Source: Chamaelirium japonicum (lineage: Eukaryota > Streptophyta > Magnoliopsida > Liliales > Melanthiaceae). Taken from it: a stretch of 64,000 bases of DNA. The translations under genes and the position numbers were made by a program. Below the pieces are notes generated by a model. The model did not search any database. It was not told the origin of the DNA and saw only the letters and a program-made list of their open reading frames with translations. The DNA is taken from NCBI GenBank assembly GCA_947650365.1, contig OX393549.1, positions 29,479,209 through 29,543,208 on the forward strand, in the 5' to 3' direction. This document shows positions 12,700 to 24,724 of the stretch, piece after piece (the stretch's first letter is position 1; the number at the start of each line of letters is the position of its first letter).

Positions 12700-12701
<2 letters not shown>
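11536..12701. mobile_element. element built of CGCGATATTT-type motifs
   Basis: The left part (11545-11810) is a dense run of palindromic words such as AATATCGCGATATTT, GAAATTTCGCGAAA and ACGAAATATTTCCA. Related words return at the right end (12590-12700), which closes with TTTCGAACCTTG. The middle (11850-12450) is homologous to the reverse complement of 27480-27970 and contains its own short inverted pair around TTATTTACATATAATAAC. It probably represents one non-autonomous DNA transposon with an insertion, but no duplication is visible because (TA)n flanks both sides. Confidence 0.45.
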
Positions 12702-12764
<63 letters not shown>

Positions 12765-12811
12765 AGAGAGAGAGAGAGAGAGAGAATGGGGTGGGGGTGG
12801 GGGTGGGGGTG
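12702..12811. repeat. (TA)n(GA)n(GGGGTG)n compound microsatellite
   Basis: TA, then GA, then four copies of a GGGGTG-type hexamer directly before element I. Confidence 0.9.
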
Positions 12812-13169
12812 GGGGCAGGGACCTTGCACCTGAGGTGTAGCTTTGTTGCTACATCTCTTCCCTTGTTTACCACCCTAGAAGTTTAGAATTTGGTGATTTT
12901 TGGTGGATGTTATCTAGGGTAAGGTGATCATCCTCACCAAAAATCAATAAATCCTAAAACTTCTAGGGTCATCACATGTGCCAAGCAAAATTAACAGTTA
13001 CAATAGACGGTCGATAAAGCTTGTTTTGAAAATTGTTGATTTTTTGTGAGGATGATCACCTTACCCTAGATAACACATCCACCAAAAATCACCAAATTTT
13101 AAAACTTCTAGGTGGTCTAAAACCTGAGGTGTAGCAACGAAGCTACACCTCGGGTGTAGAATCTCCTTT

Positions 13170-13171
<2 letters not shown>
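12812..13171. mobile_element. foldback element I (360 bp)
   Basis: A palindrome related to element B: CTTGCACCTGAGGTGTAGC at the left, GCTACACCTCGGGTGTAG at the right, with GTGATCATCCTCACC in the left arm and its mirror in the right. It is flanked by a compound microsatellite and by (TA)n. Confidence 0.8.

Positions 13172-13254
<83 letters not shown>
13172..13254. repeat. (TA)n microsatellite
   Basis: A TA repeat of about 83 bp closing the foldback array. Confidence 0.95.
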
Positions 13255-13260
<6 letters not shown>

Positions 13261-13261
<1 letters not shown>

Positions 13262-15797
13262 GGAAAGGATGAGGGATAGTTTGCGGTCCAGATTCATTTG
13301 GAGGGGAGGATTAACATGGCAAGGGCTAGGATTCATCCCCAGCCCTCAAATTTGAATTCAAACCCATCCCTCCTCTCTCCCTCCCTCATATTTTAATTGA
13401 ATTCAAACTCATCCGGTCATCCCCCCCCCTCTCAAATTTGAATTCATGGCAGCACTGCATCAGGAAAGAATCAAAGGAAAAAAAATATTATTTATCCCAA
13501 CTAGTTTAGTCCGAATGGTCAATGTTTACCCATTAGCGGTCCGTTCCCCCCAGTCCCTACCAATGAATCGTACTCAGCCCCAACCTGCAGGCAAGAGGAT
13601 GATGTAATTGGATGCCACGTCCTTCTGTCATCTAATCACCCCATCTAAAATATCTCTGATTTAGAGTGCAGGTTGGGGCTGAGTAAGATTCACTAGTCGT
13701 GGCTTGGGGCTGAGTACGATTCGCCTCACGTCCTTCTGGCGAAAGTATTTGGCCACCGAAGGCGGCCATCTGAGTGTTGACAGGCACGAGCATTACTGGT
13801 ATATATTTACCAAATGAATGATATAAGAACTCAGTTGTTTATATCGTGCAACTTATGTACATCAAACCTAGGAAAATTAAACTTGTATCATAAACAATTT
13901 TTAAGCAAGAAGTTAAAGAAAACAATGGGGGGAAATGAAATAATAATGGACAACGTATTCGAACCAACAAAATACAGAAACTTGTGGAGATTAGACAAAT
14001 TACAAATTTTCAAATTGGTTAGTGGTGATTGTAGGACATTAACAATTAAATCTAAGAAAGGGTCCATATGCTTAAGAATATAAAAATGAAGAAGAATTAA
14101 TGACCAATCTTGATTCTCAAATGGAAGTTGAGAACTAAATCATGCAAGAACCATAAGTTAAACTGACATGGTTCTTTACAATTTGATGGGATAAGCTTAA
14201 TGTTTCTGTTAAAAAACTTTACATCTAATGTTCTTTACAGTATCCATTGCAAAAGTGAATTGACATCCAAAGTCGACTTTCATAACCATCACAAGTGCTA
14301 AATATCATTAGAATGAAGAAGATAATGAACCCTCATTAGACAACCTGTTCGCCTGATTTGAAATATAGAAAGCTAATCACATCGTTTTGATCCAATCGAA
14401 GTGATATTCTACAAAGGCAACAAACCAATCTGGGCACTGCGCCTAGTGGGCCATTCATCAAATACAATAATACATAAAGTCACCTTAGACCATCGTCGGA
14501 TGAAGCATGACATCCAAAGAACGTCAAGCCTCCAAGTAGTAAACAACAATACTATTGGATTGAATCTTTTGCAAAAATTAAATATTTAGCTCTAGGCATG
14601 CATTTTATGCCGGGTCATAACCATACAAAATCAATAGTACAGTGTCAGTAATTACTCAATAGCTAACTGAACTATAATACCCAAAAACTATAATACCCCC
14701 CCTCCCCCTCCGCCAACACAAACACATGCGCACACACACCCACCACCACACACACACACACGGCACATGGTTCCATGCCCAATGCACTGCACAATGTCTT
14801 TCTTTTGTTTGTGGGGATGGATGGGTAAATGGGTTGCAAGGACATTAAAAAAACTGCTTTAAAAACAAGCGTGCACATTGGTAAGTCCCAAAACCTAGGT
14901 GTATAATTCACGGTGTCTAATACGTCAGTTTCACAACCATGTTTTTAGAAAAAAAAAATTTACTTGCAACCAAGTACAAATGTTCCTAAGTAGTCTAAAT
15001 TTATTGTATTTGAGAGATTTTTTTTTGTAAAAAAATAACTCCAAAAAACAGATGATTTTGGCACCATCCAATACACATTGTATGGTGTAAGAAACGAACT
15101 ACACAATCCAACCTAGCTAGCCCGTGCTATTTGGATAGATCTGAGTAATTGTCAATAGTCTCGCCTTTCTTTCTGTGTACAAGAGCAAGTCACGATGAGC
15201 GACTGCAGCTCATAGCAGAACAATCGCCTTGCCAGTCTAGTCTAGCAATTTTGTCCTCTGTCTTTCATTTCTCACTCACTAGTCAAGCCAGTCTGTCTGA
15301 ACAAAGAGTATGTTTGCCAATGCTACGCGTGTATTGGATTGCTAATCAAGATTGTAACCTGATGAACAATTTCATACTGTGGCTGCAAATTTACTATGAT
15401 TGTTTTGAATTCTTTCCTATAATTGCATTTGAAAATTTTGGTTGGCAGTTGGAACTATAAAATAATTCAACATTTTTTGATACAAAATATTTAGAACATT
15501 TATATATGCTTGTCTCATCATCATCAACCAAGTCTTATCCAATCAAGAATGGGGAAACTATACGATTAACAGGAGTTTTCCAACCAGCTATCAACGTGGC
15601 ATCAACCTCCTACGAATGGTGCTGAAAACCTGACCAAGGCAACTTGGAAAGAGAGGGGCATGGCAAAAAACCTGGAGAGTCGGCAGGTAGGTTGACAGTA
15701 GACCTACCTTATTGGCTATGCATTTTAAGCCACTGCAACTAAGGACAAAAACAATACCATATACCAAAATTAATGCCATAATGATATATAAATAATA
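13261..15797. other. gene-free stretch
   Basis: No gene is supported. A small inverted pair GTACTCAGCCCCAACCTGCA / TGCAGGTTGGGGCTGAGTA lies at 13568-13688. Segment 15540-15740 resembles 46740-46910 (shared words CTGACCAAGGCAA and the GGCAGG...CTTAT region), so it is dispersed repeat. The open frame 13814-14083 has no recognisable family. Confidence 0.5.
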
Positions 15798-16810
15798 CGG
15801 TTTTTTTGATATACCCCCCCCCCCCCCAAATTATATGCTATTTAGTAAGTCGCTCCCCTTTTAATCGTTATGAGACTTACCCCCCATTCCGTCAGATTCC
15901 GTCAGTCAAACATGTTTGACTGCTATTCCATTATCCGAGAGTTTTAGTGGACCATTTTGCTTTTCACTGTCAACAAACTCAATCTTGAAGAAAAAGATGA
16001 AAATTTCCAAATTTGATATTAAAAAATCGAATCATGAGGAAGAACTTCATCATCTTCCTCAAATCCAGTATCAAGAACCCATTCACAAGGACTAGTGAGA
16101 AAGAATATAAAACTCATTCGTGAATAAGAAGATGAAACCCACTTGCAAGGAAGAACCCATTCGGGAAGAAGAATGAGGAAGAAAATGAAACCCATTCGTG
16201 GGAAGGAACTCATTCGCAGGAAGAAGTAACATATTCATGAGGAAGGAATCCATTTGGGAAGAAGAGATGAAACCCATTCATTAGGAAAGTGATGAAACCC
16301 ATTCGGGATAATGGAAACCATTCGTGAGGAAAGAGATGAAACCCATTCATAATGAAGGAACCTATTTGAGAGGAAGAAGATGAGACCTATTAGTGATGAA
16401 GGAACCCAATCTGGAGGAAGGAGATGAAACTCATTAGTGAAGAAGGAACCCACCCGGGAGGAAGAAGATGAAGACCTTCCCCAAATGCTCAAATTCCTAA
16501 GATGAAAATCTTTCCCAAATCCTCAAATAGCCATTCGGGAGGTAAAAGATGGAGATCTCCCCCAAATCATCAAATCCCAAAATTTTAATACTAACTTTGT
16601 ACAATTTTTCTTCATCATCTTCCTCCAAGATTGTGTTCTTGATCGTGAGGGGCAAAACAGGTAAATAAAAAATCTAGGAGGGTGGAATAGCAGTCAAATA
16701 TGTTTGACTAATGGAATTGGACGGAATGAGGGGGTAAGTCTAGTAACAATTAAAAGGGGGGTGACTTACTAAATAGCATATAATTTTGGGGAGGTAAGTC
16801 AAATTTTCCC
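15798..16810. mobile_element. Mutator-type element, 9-bp TSD TAAATAATA
   Basis: Inverted ends of about 130 bp, with shared words ATTATATGCTATTTAGTAAG and GTCAAACATGTTTGACT on the left and their mirrors on the right. The element is flanked by the perfect 9-bp duplication TAAATAATA (15789-15797 and 16811-16819), which places it in the Mutator superfamily. The 600-bp interior carries no transposase; it is an imperfect purine-rich tandem array around GAAACCCATTCG(T/G)GA, which reads on the minus strand as repeated MGF-FF-EWVL-like peptides. I see no sign that these are expressed protein. Confidence 0.85.
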
Positions 16811-16849
16811 TAAATAATAACCCATAAATTGACCTTGAACTTCTTTAAA

Positions 16850-17400
16850 ACTCATTAATTTAAATGCAATGTTAATAATTAAAACAATCATAATCATACC
16901 CACCTAGTCTTGTCTCATTTATCTGGATCAGCTTTATAAATCCTTCTTGGCTAGTCATTCCTGTTAAATACAATATTTAATGTCAGTACATGATTTTCCT
17001 TATCTTTCCTGATAACTTTCATCAATGTTATTTTCTATCTTCCTCACTTTCTTAGCCTATTTATAATAATCATACAACCTCTCCTTATCGGGTTACTTCC
17101 GTTATCTTTGTATATGCGCATGCCATCTTTAGTTTGGTTTTCATCATTTTGTCCTAAACTAGTGCAACTCCTACAGTTTTTCTACTTGTATAATCGTTAC
17201 ACGTTCACCTTGTATGCTTGATCCCTCTTTATTGCTCAACATCTGAACCATATCACATTGTTGATCTCAATACTATCTTTAAAATTTTAATCCCAAACCA
17301 ACTCTAATTCTATTTTTATCACATTCATCTCTTTATTCTTTCGTATGATGGACCAAGGTACCGAAATAATCACATTGTTGTTTTTCTTAGCAATTAGATA
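16850..17400 (-). mobile_element. LINE-like (RTE-type) remnant
   Basis: The order of phrases on the plus strand (CTCCTTATC..., GCAACTCCTAC, then a CAACATCTGAACCATATCACATTG region) resembles the reverse complement of the C-terminal part and 3' end of plant RTE-type LINE reverse transcriptases. It is heavily decayed, with no open frame. Another copy lies at 46930-47470. The assignment rests on recall of the general pattern. Confidence 0.4.
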
Positions 17401-17762
17401 TTAATAAAACTCTAAGAAACACGTATACAGGTACGGTGATACGGTAAATTCCAAAATATTTGGACACGGATATGGCTAGGATACGGCAATTAAACATAAA
17501 TTTTTATAAAATTATAAATATATTTATATGACAAAGAAACTTAAACGAATAAAGTAATTAAACAAAACATATGGAAATAAACAAAACAATACAATAACAA
17601 TGGTTGAGACTTAGTCCGGTCTGATCCCCCCCCCCCCAACCAGTCCCCAGGTTTCGGCCCCTACCCAGCCACAGTTACACTGACGATTGGCAAAAGGAGA
17701 AGAGGAGAAAGAAAGAGGGAAATAAAAAACAAGATGACTGTTGAGTACTGCAGTCGAGCGTT

Positions 17763-17847
<85 letters not shown>

Positions 17848-19128
17848 ACTCGGAAGTCACTAGGGACCCAAGTCCCAAGTTATAATTTATAACTTAAGTT
17901 ATAAGTTATAACTTATATCATATAATTCATAGCTTATAATATATAATTCTATATTATACCTTATAACATATGACATATAATAAATATTATAATATATGTA
18001 TCCTGTTCATATCCCGGACGTAATAACCTCGTATCTACATGTATCCGATCGTATCCAAAAATAATTTTTTAATTTTAGATATTTTTGTTGTATCCGATAC
18101 GTATCGGGCCATAGCCCAGTCATATCCCTATCGGATACAGGTACAGGGCCTCTTTCAGATATGGTTTAAAATATCGGCTATAAATGGTGACATATCGCTT
18201 TATCGTCGGGCTTCACACGAAAACAGTCAAAATTTTCCTATTTCAGAAAAAAAAAAAAATCGACATATCGCCTATATATCAGCGATATATCGCTATTTAT
18301 CGCCTATTTATCGATGATTTATCGCCCATTGATGGAAGTTTTGCCCAGAGAGGCCATTTGTTTTCCCATGTAATTATGTTTTTTGTTTGATTTAGATTTC
18401 TAAACCAACTATAAACCTCCATTTGTTATTCTTGGTGGATTCGAAGCCTCCTTTCACAAATTTGGGGATTTTTTTCAAGCTTCTAAGTTGAGTTATGTTT
18501 TCAAATCTTCTTCTATTTTCTCTTTAAATCTTCGAGAAGATTAAATGATAAACATGAAATGTTTATCATGAAATTAATTGGGATTCAGGGGTTTTCATGA
18601 GTTTCATCTATTTAAACCCAATAAACTCTAAAGAAAGTTTAGTACGTCAATACTACACATCCGATCTACATACTATGAAGCAAAAGTGTTTTGATATGTT
18701 GTATCATGATTCCTAGTATGTGTTATCTTATTGTTATTGTTTAATTCACAGATTGTTATAAATTTCTAACAGTGTGGGACTGTTCATAAACTCGTCTATA
18801 AAGCCTAAATTGAGTATCCCCTAGAATAAATAATTATTTTTATATGTTATTGATCATAATGGTATATATATACATCCTAAAGGGTTATATAGAAAGATCC
18901 TCCCAAAATACCTTCATTTTTTCTAATTTTTAGCAATAATTGGCGATAAATAAGCGATTTTTCCTCATTTTTCCCCCGGGCAACTTGGCGTCATCGACAA
19001 CAATAACGATAATTAAAACATTGCTTCCAGAGTATCTGTTCTTCCTAGATAAATCTTTATTATCATTACATATTACACTAAATTTGGATTCCCTATACTT
19101 TGTTTTAGTTCAACTAATTTTTAAACCA
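17401..19128. other. low-complexity and repeat-derived stretch
   Basis: It contains a 77-bp (TC)n at 17767-17843, an AT palindrome-rich block (17880-18000, AAGTTATAACTT type), and two blocks of self-similar words: TATCCGATACG near 18040-18140 and TATCGCCTATATATC near 18190-18330. No gene is supported. The open frames at 18039-18390 reflect the TATCG repeats. Confidence 0.55.
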
Positions 19129-19131
19129 TTA

Positions 19132-20274
19132 GGGTCCGTTCTTTTGGCGAGACATAAATGGGATGAGAAATTCATTTGCTTGAGACATTCATGGTTAAGG
19201 ACAATGATGTCTCGGGAAATTAAATGTCTCATGTTCTTTTCAGTTGGGTAAATCCATCTAAATTTTCAATGGATCAAATCGATCTCGGCAAATAATACTT
19301 TGTCCACGGTAGGCAATCAATGTCTGACCAATGTTGGTGGGACTCTGATGTGCCACCAAACTAGGAAAAAAAGAAATCTTGAAAAATCATTTAACCGGAA
19401 CATTGGACAAAAGAACGTGACAGAAAGTGAGATTACCTGGGTAAATCAATGTCCAACCTAATTTACTCACCAAAAGAACGGACCTAGGAAGCATGGACAC
19501 TTCCCCAGGCCTCCCGTACCCGTGTCGGACACGTGTCGGACACCGACACTCGTCGGACACTCGTCGGACACGCACCGGACACTCATGTGCCGTGTCCTAC
19601 GTGCTTCTGGGAGCCGGACACGGTCGGACACTCCTCGGACACTCGCCGGACACTCCTCGGACACTTGTCGGACACTCCTCGCACACTCGGGACACTGCGA
19701 GTTGATGGACTGTTCGATATAGGGTCGGGTTACAAGCTGTGGTGATTCAATTTTGGCTTCAACCTATTTGATCCTCTGAGATTATAACCTCAGAGAATCA
19801 GATAGGTTGAAGCCAAAACTGAATCGCAACCATTCCTTTGCATGCCGTTTGGGCCTAAGTGTGATTCACTTGTCAGAATGGTTATGATGGACGGTTACGA
19901 TTCAGGTTTGACTTTAACTTATCTTATCTTCTGAGGTTTCAGATAGGTTGAAGTCAAAACTGAAACACAACCGTTATTTTCCATACCATTTAGAGATGTC
20001 TGCGATTTACCGATCGGGCTGGATGTAACTAACGATAGCGATTCAATATGTATTAAATTTTCATTTTAGTTGTTTTCTATGAGGCTTTTTCGGTTATTGA
20101 AATATATATGAATTGCAAACATACATAAAATATAAATTTAAAAATATTCATTTATTTTGCCGTGTTCCCGCCGTACCCGTGTCCTCATTTTTTAGGATTT
20201 GCCGTGTCGGCGAACCCGTGTCGTGTCGTACCCGTGTCCCCGTACCAGTGTCAGTGCTTCTTAGGAACGGACCC
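19132..20274. mobile_element. PIF/Harbinger (Tourist) MITE split by a hAT insertion
   Basis: The left end GGGTCCGTTCTTTTGGCGAG (19132) and the right end ...CACCAAAAGAACGGACCC (ending 20274) form terminal inverted repeats. TTA precedes the first and follows the last base (19129-19131, 20275-20277), which is the PIF/Harbinger signature. The right end is reached only after the 781-bp hAT element and its duplication are removed. The native length is then about 354 bp. Confidence 0.9.
19484..20264 (+). mobile_element. non-autonomous hAT element, copy 1 (781 bp)
   Basis: Starts CTAGGAAGCATGGACACT and ends AGTGTCAGTGCTTCTTAG, an inverted pair. It is flanked by the perfect 8-bp duplication GAACGGAC (19476-19483, 20265-20272), a hAT signature; the target is the end of the Tourist MITE. 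The left subterminal region is a run of TCGGACACTC-type repeats, the kind of short repeated motif that hAT transposases bind. The middle contains a small palindrome around CCTCTGAGATTATAACCTC. No transposase is encoded. Confidence 0.92.
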
Positions 20275-20372
20275 TTATATCCAAAGGTTTCCCCCATAGT
20301 TCCAATTTAGCATTCAATTGTATCATTTTCTCATCAATTAACTCTATATCATCTGCAAATAATATGCACCAT

Positions 20373-20922
20373 CATAGTTGTCAAGGCGTCAAGGCGAGGC
20401 TAGGCGCCCAGAGGGAGCATAGGAGCCTTGACGTAGCCTTATGTGCATAGGCGTGACCTTATGTGCATAGGCATCCTCAAGGCACGGGTATATATGTATA
20501 GTCTATACTTGCAGGTATATATGTAATAGGCAGCAATAAAACACCTTACTAACATGAAATTAAGCATATTATAGTCAAATGCATGTACACAATGATAAAT
20601 ACATAGTATAAACAAGTAAACAACAAAAGGAACAAATAGAATACAAATACTTGCTAACATAAAATTGAGCATATTCTAATCAAATGCATACAACACAATG
20701 AACACATAGTATAAACAAGTATACAACAACAAAATAAACAAAGAAGATGGGGGCGGGTTGGGTTTTACTTTAAAAAAAAAACAAAAATCAATGCCTAAAA
20801 CTAGGTGTGCGTCTAGCCTAGGCGTGCCTAGGCTGCCGCTTAGTGTTATACGCCTAAACGCACTGGGGCCTATCTGGCTCTGTGCACCTAGGCACGCCTA
20901 GGCATGCGCCTTGACAACAATG
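20373..20922. mobile_element. hAT-type element (550 bp), TSD TGCACCAT
   Basis: The inverted ends CATAGTTGTCAAGGCG and CGCCTTGACAACAATG are flanked by the perfect 8-bp duplication TGCACCAT (20365-20372, 20923-20930). The arms carry GCGCCTAGGC-type words. An interior AT-rich segment repeats CAAATGCAT...ACACAATGA twice. It is of the same family as 42428-43933. Confidence 0.88.
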
Positions 20923-20930
20923 TGCACCAT

Positions 20931-21480
20931 GATAATTGTTCTTGAATATTAGCAATTATACATGTATGTACATGTAAATAAATGTCTTCCTCTGTAGTGG
21001 TATTCAGGTTTTGGAAACGGGCATGGGCATGTATTGCACCCTTATTTCTAATGATATCCTCGTTTCTTTGCCGACCATATCTTAGCCAAAAACAGTAGTT
21101 CCCTAAATAACATGCAACCTCGAAGTCACTATTTTCCCCCAAAAAATTGTTTTGAATATTAGTGCATCTAATAACAATAAAAATGGAAGCAGGATCATGC
21201 AAAGTCCAGATTAAACAAGAAAAAAAAACAAATTCGAAGAAACAAAGAACTTACTTCATATCAAAACAACCAAATCCCACAATAAAGTCATTTGGCCAAC
21301 TACCAGCAGAAAAGGTTAATCCAAACCCATCAAAATTTACATACGACGATACGAAACAACCTAGTAATTGCAATTCCCACGATTACGCCAGCTACGTGGC
21401 AACATCTATGGTAGAAAGAGGAGACAATTACCTATGGAACCATAAAAATTCCTTTTTTCTCTTCGAATAAGTATTTTACA
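20931..21480. other. gene-free stretch downstream of FTRA
   Basis: Unique-looking AT-rich sequence. It may contain the distal 3' flank of FTRA. The open frames at 20888-21202 and 21162-21470 show no recognised domain. Confidence 0.45.
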
Positions 21481-21621
21481 ACTACCATAATATCGGAACA
21501 GGGGGTGAGATAAAGACCTTGATTTCAGCTATCCATCCTTGTATAGAACTTCCCCAAATCCTTGTATACCCTGGATGCATCCGAAATTTGGAACATTTAC
21601 ATCAAATTACACACAGACAAC

Positions 21622-22137
21622 TCAATCAGAGGATGCAAGGTACTCGAACTCGTCCTCCTTGAGGTGGGCAAAGAACTTGACGGGGGCGGGCTTGCCGTCG
21701 ACGGGGAGTAGGAATTCGACCTTGAACGGGAGGTTGGCAGAGATCCGCTTCCCTTTCCAGACCCCGACGTACTGCTTGATCGCCCCCTCCATCCCGCACA
21801 GGTCCAGCTCCGGCGCCTTCCCTACGTGGTACACCCTCAGCGGCGCCTTCACCCGGACCCTGGCCCCGACGACCTTGGCTGCCGCCTCTGTCTCCTCTTC
21901 GGACGCTGAGGACGAGGAAGGGACCTCAGTGGTGACGGCGACTTGACACGAGATCCCCCTCCTGCCGCTAGCCGGGAGGCTCGTGGAACGGATCGCCAGG
22001 CGGCCGGAGCCGATGGTGGGCGGAGGAGGGCGGTGTGGAGTGGAAGGGGAGACTGCCGGGAGTCGCCGGAGGACGGAGGGGGCTAGGGCTGTGGTGGCGG
22101 TGGTGGACGCGGCGGTCGGCATTCTGAGATATAGCAT
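21622..22137 (-). CDS. FTRA: ferredoxin-thioredoxin reductase, variable chain
   Basis: A 171-residue intronless protein. The first about 70 residues are rich in Ser, Thr, Ala, Pro and Arg with almost no acidic residues until SSSSASEEETE, as expected of a plastid transit peptide. Residues about 80-168 form the variable-chain SH3-like barrel, with the family hallmarks RVRVKAPLRVYHV, GMEGAIKQYVGVWKGKRIS and FFAHLKEDEFEYL. In the stroma this subunit pairs with the catalytic 4Fe-4S chain and supports electron transfer from ferredoxin to thioredoxins, which switches Calvin-cycle enzymes in light; it has no redox cysteine pair itself. The first ATG (22137) is used here; the next, at 22122 (MPTAAS), is equally plausible. 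An I-box-like GATAAG lies at 22237-22242. The neighbours are all repeats. The gene looks intact. Confidence 0.93.
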   Translation of the reverse strand: MLYLRMPTAASTTATTALAPSVLRRLPAVSPSTPHRPPPPTIGSGRLAIRSTSLPASGRRGISCQVAVTTEVPSSSSASEEETEAAAKVVGARVRVKAPLRVYHVGKAPELDLCGMEGAIKQYVGVWKGKRISANLPFKVEFLLPVDGKPAPVKFFAHLKEDEFEYLASSD

Positions 22138-22299
22138 TCCCTCGCTTGGTTGCGGGAGTTTTGGTGGCGGAGCTGGGTGAGAAAGATTCTGCGGGGCTTT
22201 TTATCAAACACTTGCTGAGCGAGTGGTGTCGTGGAAGATAAGGCTGACGGCGAACCAAACGAGAGGCACACGTTCTGCGCTGACAAGAGAGCTTAGATC

Positions 22300-22619
22300 T
22301 TAAAGATGGAGGAGGATTGGATCAAGGGACCCCCAAAGCAACCCCAAGTTCACTGGTGAGGCCCTATTAGCCTATTAGGGATGCTTACCCCCACAAACTT
22401 GGATGGGGAGGCCCTACCACATAACGCTGCGGGGATACCTATCACCACGCGCCATACTGATCGCCTCTCGCCAATGCCTTGTGGGGCCATAGTAATGTTC
22501 AGTGTGGCACACCGCGATAGACGTTCTCAGGTTGCTATGCTGTAAGGCCTTCCCATGGAAGTTGCTCTCCTTGCTTGGGTCTATTATTAGGCGCCCCGAT
22601 CAATGAACTGTATTGAGCC
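22300..22619. other. upstream flank of FTRA
   Basis: About 320 bp beyond the likely FTRA 5' leader. No clear TATA box, transposon end or coding region was seen. Confidence 0.4.
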
Positions 22620-22883
22620 CAATGTTTTTAAAGACGGATCAGAAGGCAAACCGAAAAGGCATCCGGTTCGATCAAAATCGGTTCAAAACCGCTGGCTCAA
22701 CCGCTTGAACCGCATAAAAATAGGGCTTTTTGAGTAGATATTTACTAAATTCTTCAATGAAAAGTTTGATTCATTGGTTAACAAACAAACCGGTTTATTC
22801 AAAGACCGAAGCGAAACACTGATTGAGCCAAACATGTCCAAACCGGTCAGACCGCCCGATCCGGTCCTGTTTTCAAAACATTG
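22620..22883. mobile_element. hAT-type MITE (264 bp), TSD ATTGAG(C/A)C
   Basis: The inverted ends CAATGTTTTTAAAGACGG and CCTGTTTTCAAAACATTG are flanked by ATTGAGCC and ATTGAGAC (7 of 8 identical), fitting an aged hAT duplication. The interior consists of GGTTCAAAACCG-type words. Related elements: 4531-4787 and probably 22988-23322. Confidence 0.82.
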
Positions 22884-22987
22884 ATTGAGACCCATTTCAG
22901 ACTCCGGTCCGGCCATGCATGCTTGGCATCCTTAATAAGGACAGTTGCGTTGAAGTATTCCTTCGGTTTACTTTACCCAGTATCAGA

Positions 22988-23322
22988 CTGTGTTTTGAAA
23001 ATTGAAACGGACCCGACGGTTCAACTGATTTGGACTGGAACTGAAACATGTTTAGGTTTGGTTTTTAAATAAACCGGTTCATCCGTTCGTATGTAAAAGT
23101 TAAAAATTAGGCTATATGTCATTTCTTAGAATAATGGGGTTGGTGGTTTTGAACAAATAACATATGGTTAGAAAACCCTTAACACAACTTTCTAACCGAA
23201 AAATTATACTTTTTATTGAAGTATTTAGTAAGTATTTATTTTAAAATTAACCTTTGCCATGCGGTTCAAACGGTTTTTTGAAGGTTTTTAGGTTCACCTT
23301 CGATCTGGTTTTTAAAATATTG
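22988..23322. mobile_element. decayed relative of the 22620 hAT MITE
   Basis: Starts TGTGTTTTGAAAATTGAAACGG and ends near GGTTTTTAAAATATTG, with GACGGTTCAACTG words inside. The target duplication is not recognisable. Confidence 0.45.
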
Positions 23323-24049
23323 GTAGCCGAGTCTGCGTCAAACGATAGTTTTTAGAAATTTTTTATAAAAATAATTACGCGATAGAGTTAGGATTTTCTT
23401 TCAGGTGGGGCAAGGTGTGAAGGAAGGCGATAGTTAAACAAGAGTCCAGATCTCCTTCAGTTGATCGGCCCCGGCCTATGGGCTCGGTGTGCATCAAAGC
23501 TGCACGATGACTAGCAACTCAAAAGTGAATCGCACTCTAACAACAACAACGTACGACTGTGATATGTGTTGGGCCCACCGCTTAAGCAATGTTATAGTCA
23601 TAACCTCAATATATTTTTACACATTTTACACAACAAATGATATAACGAACTTAAAAAGAGTAATGCTATATAGCTAACTCCTTTTGCCAACTTTTGTTGC
23701 CAACTCCACGGATGTGGAAGTTCTTGCAGCCCCTCATTGGTGGGAACATTTTTCAAGGGGCCATGGGATGAATCCTAGAGTAGTTTGTATCTCCTCTGAT
23801 TGGCCCTGGTCGGTGGGCCCGTGCTCATCACAGTCTCACGATGGCAAGCAACCCGAAGTTAATGGTACTCCAGTCCGACTACATATGGATATGATGCGCA
23901 TCGGGCCCACTGACCAGGACTGATTGACTAGAGTAGATCCGAACTCATCCTAGAGGAATGGGTTGGCTTGATTGGGAACATCAGAAGTGGACCCCCCTTT
24001 TACATGTTTGTGAAGTGGCATCAAACAGGGAAAGCTCAAAGCTTGTGCC
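23323..24049. other. gene-free stretch
   Basis: Nothing supported. The short open frame at 23684-23923 has no recognisable domain. Confidence 0.45.
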
Positions 24050-24643
24050 TAGGGCTACAACTTGAGCGGGTTGGACCCGACCCAATCCGAGCCTAATCCG
24101 AGTTTTGGTAAGGTTTGGATTGATGCATTTAAAAATTGGGTTGGGTTAGGGATGAAAAAATACAATCCGAGTTAAATTCGGATCGGTCTTGAGTTGAGGG
24201 GACCGGGCAACCCGACCAAACCCAAACCCAAATAAGTATGTATGTCTGCTTCCCGAGTACTCATATGTTGAGCGTCGCAATCACAACCATCTTTTTCATA
24301 TAGTCTCATATTATTTTTTTCCTTCTTGCTTATCAAATAAATACATTATTTGATGATCTAGTAAATTTTATGAATAGAAATGCAGCAAAAGTTGAATGAT
24401 GGCGCTAACAAATATAAATTCTTTTAGTTTTTTTATCTTTAAATGTTAAACTTTTAAACACTGATTGAAAATAAGTATATTTGAACCCGCACAACCTAAT
24501 CCGTCCTATCAACTTGGGCTTAACCGAGTGTGGAAAACTTTGCTTGGGTTGGACTTGAGCTGGGTTAGGGCGGAGCATTCTAGTACTTGGGTCTGACCTG
24601 GGTTGACTCCCAACCCGATCCAACCCGCCCGAGTTGCAGCTCT
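24050..24643. mobile_element. MITE-like element with CGGGTTGG-rich ends
   Basis: TAGGGCTACAACTTGAGCGG at the left and CCGAGTTGCAGCTCTA at the right are inverted. Both arms are dense in GGGTTGG and CCAACCC words. The target duplication is unclear, so the exact ends are approximate. Confidence 0.55.
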
Positions 24644-24724
24644 ACCTGGGTCCCCTATGATTACGATTCCTCGAGATAGGGCCATCCGACGAATATAGGT
24701 CATCTTTGGTTGCGGGGTGTGCAG

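Noticed and set aside
13814..14083. An 89-residue plus-strand frame
   Set aside because: No recognisable domain, AT-driven composition, no splice or promoter context.
19490..19745. Regular GTGTCGGACAC repeats, considered as a CRISPR-like array
   Set aside because: Units are 10-13 bp without spacers, inside a hAT element with perfect duplications in a plant genome.
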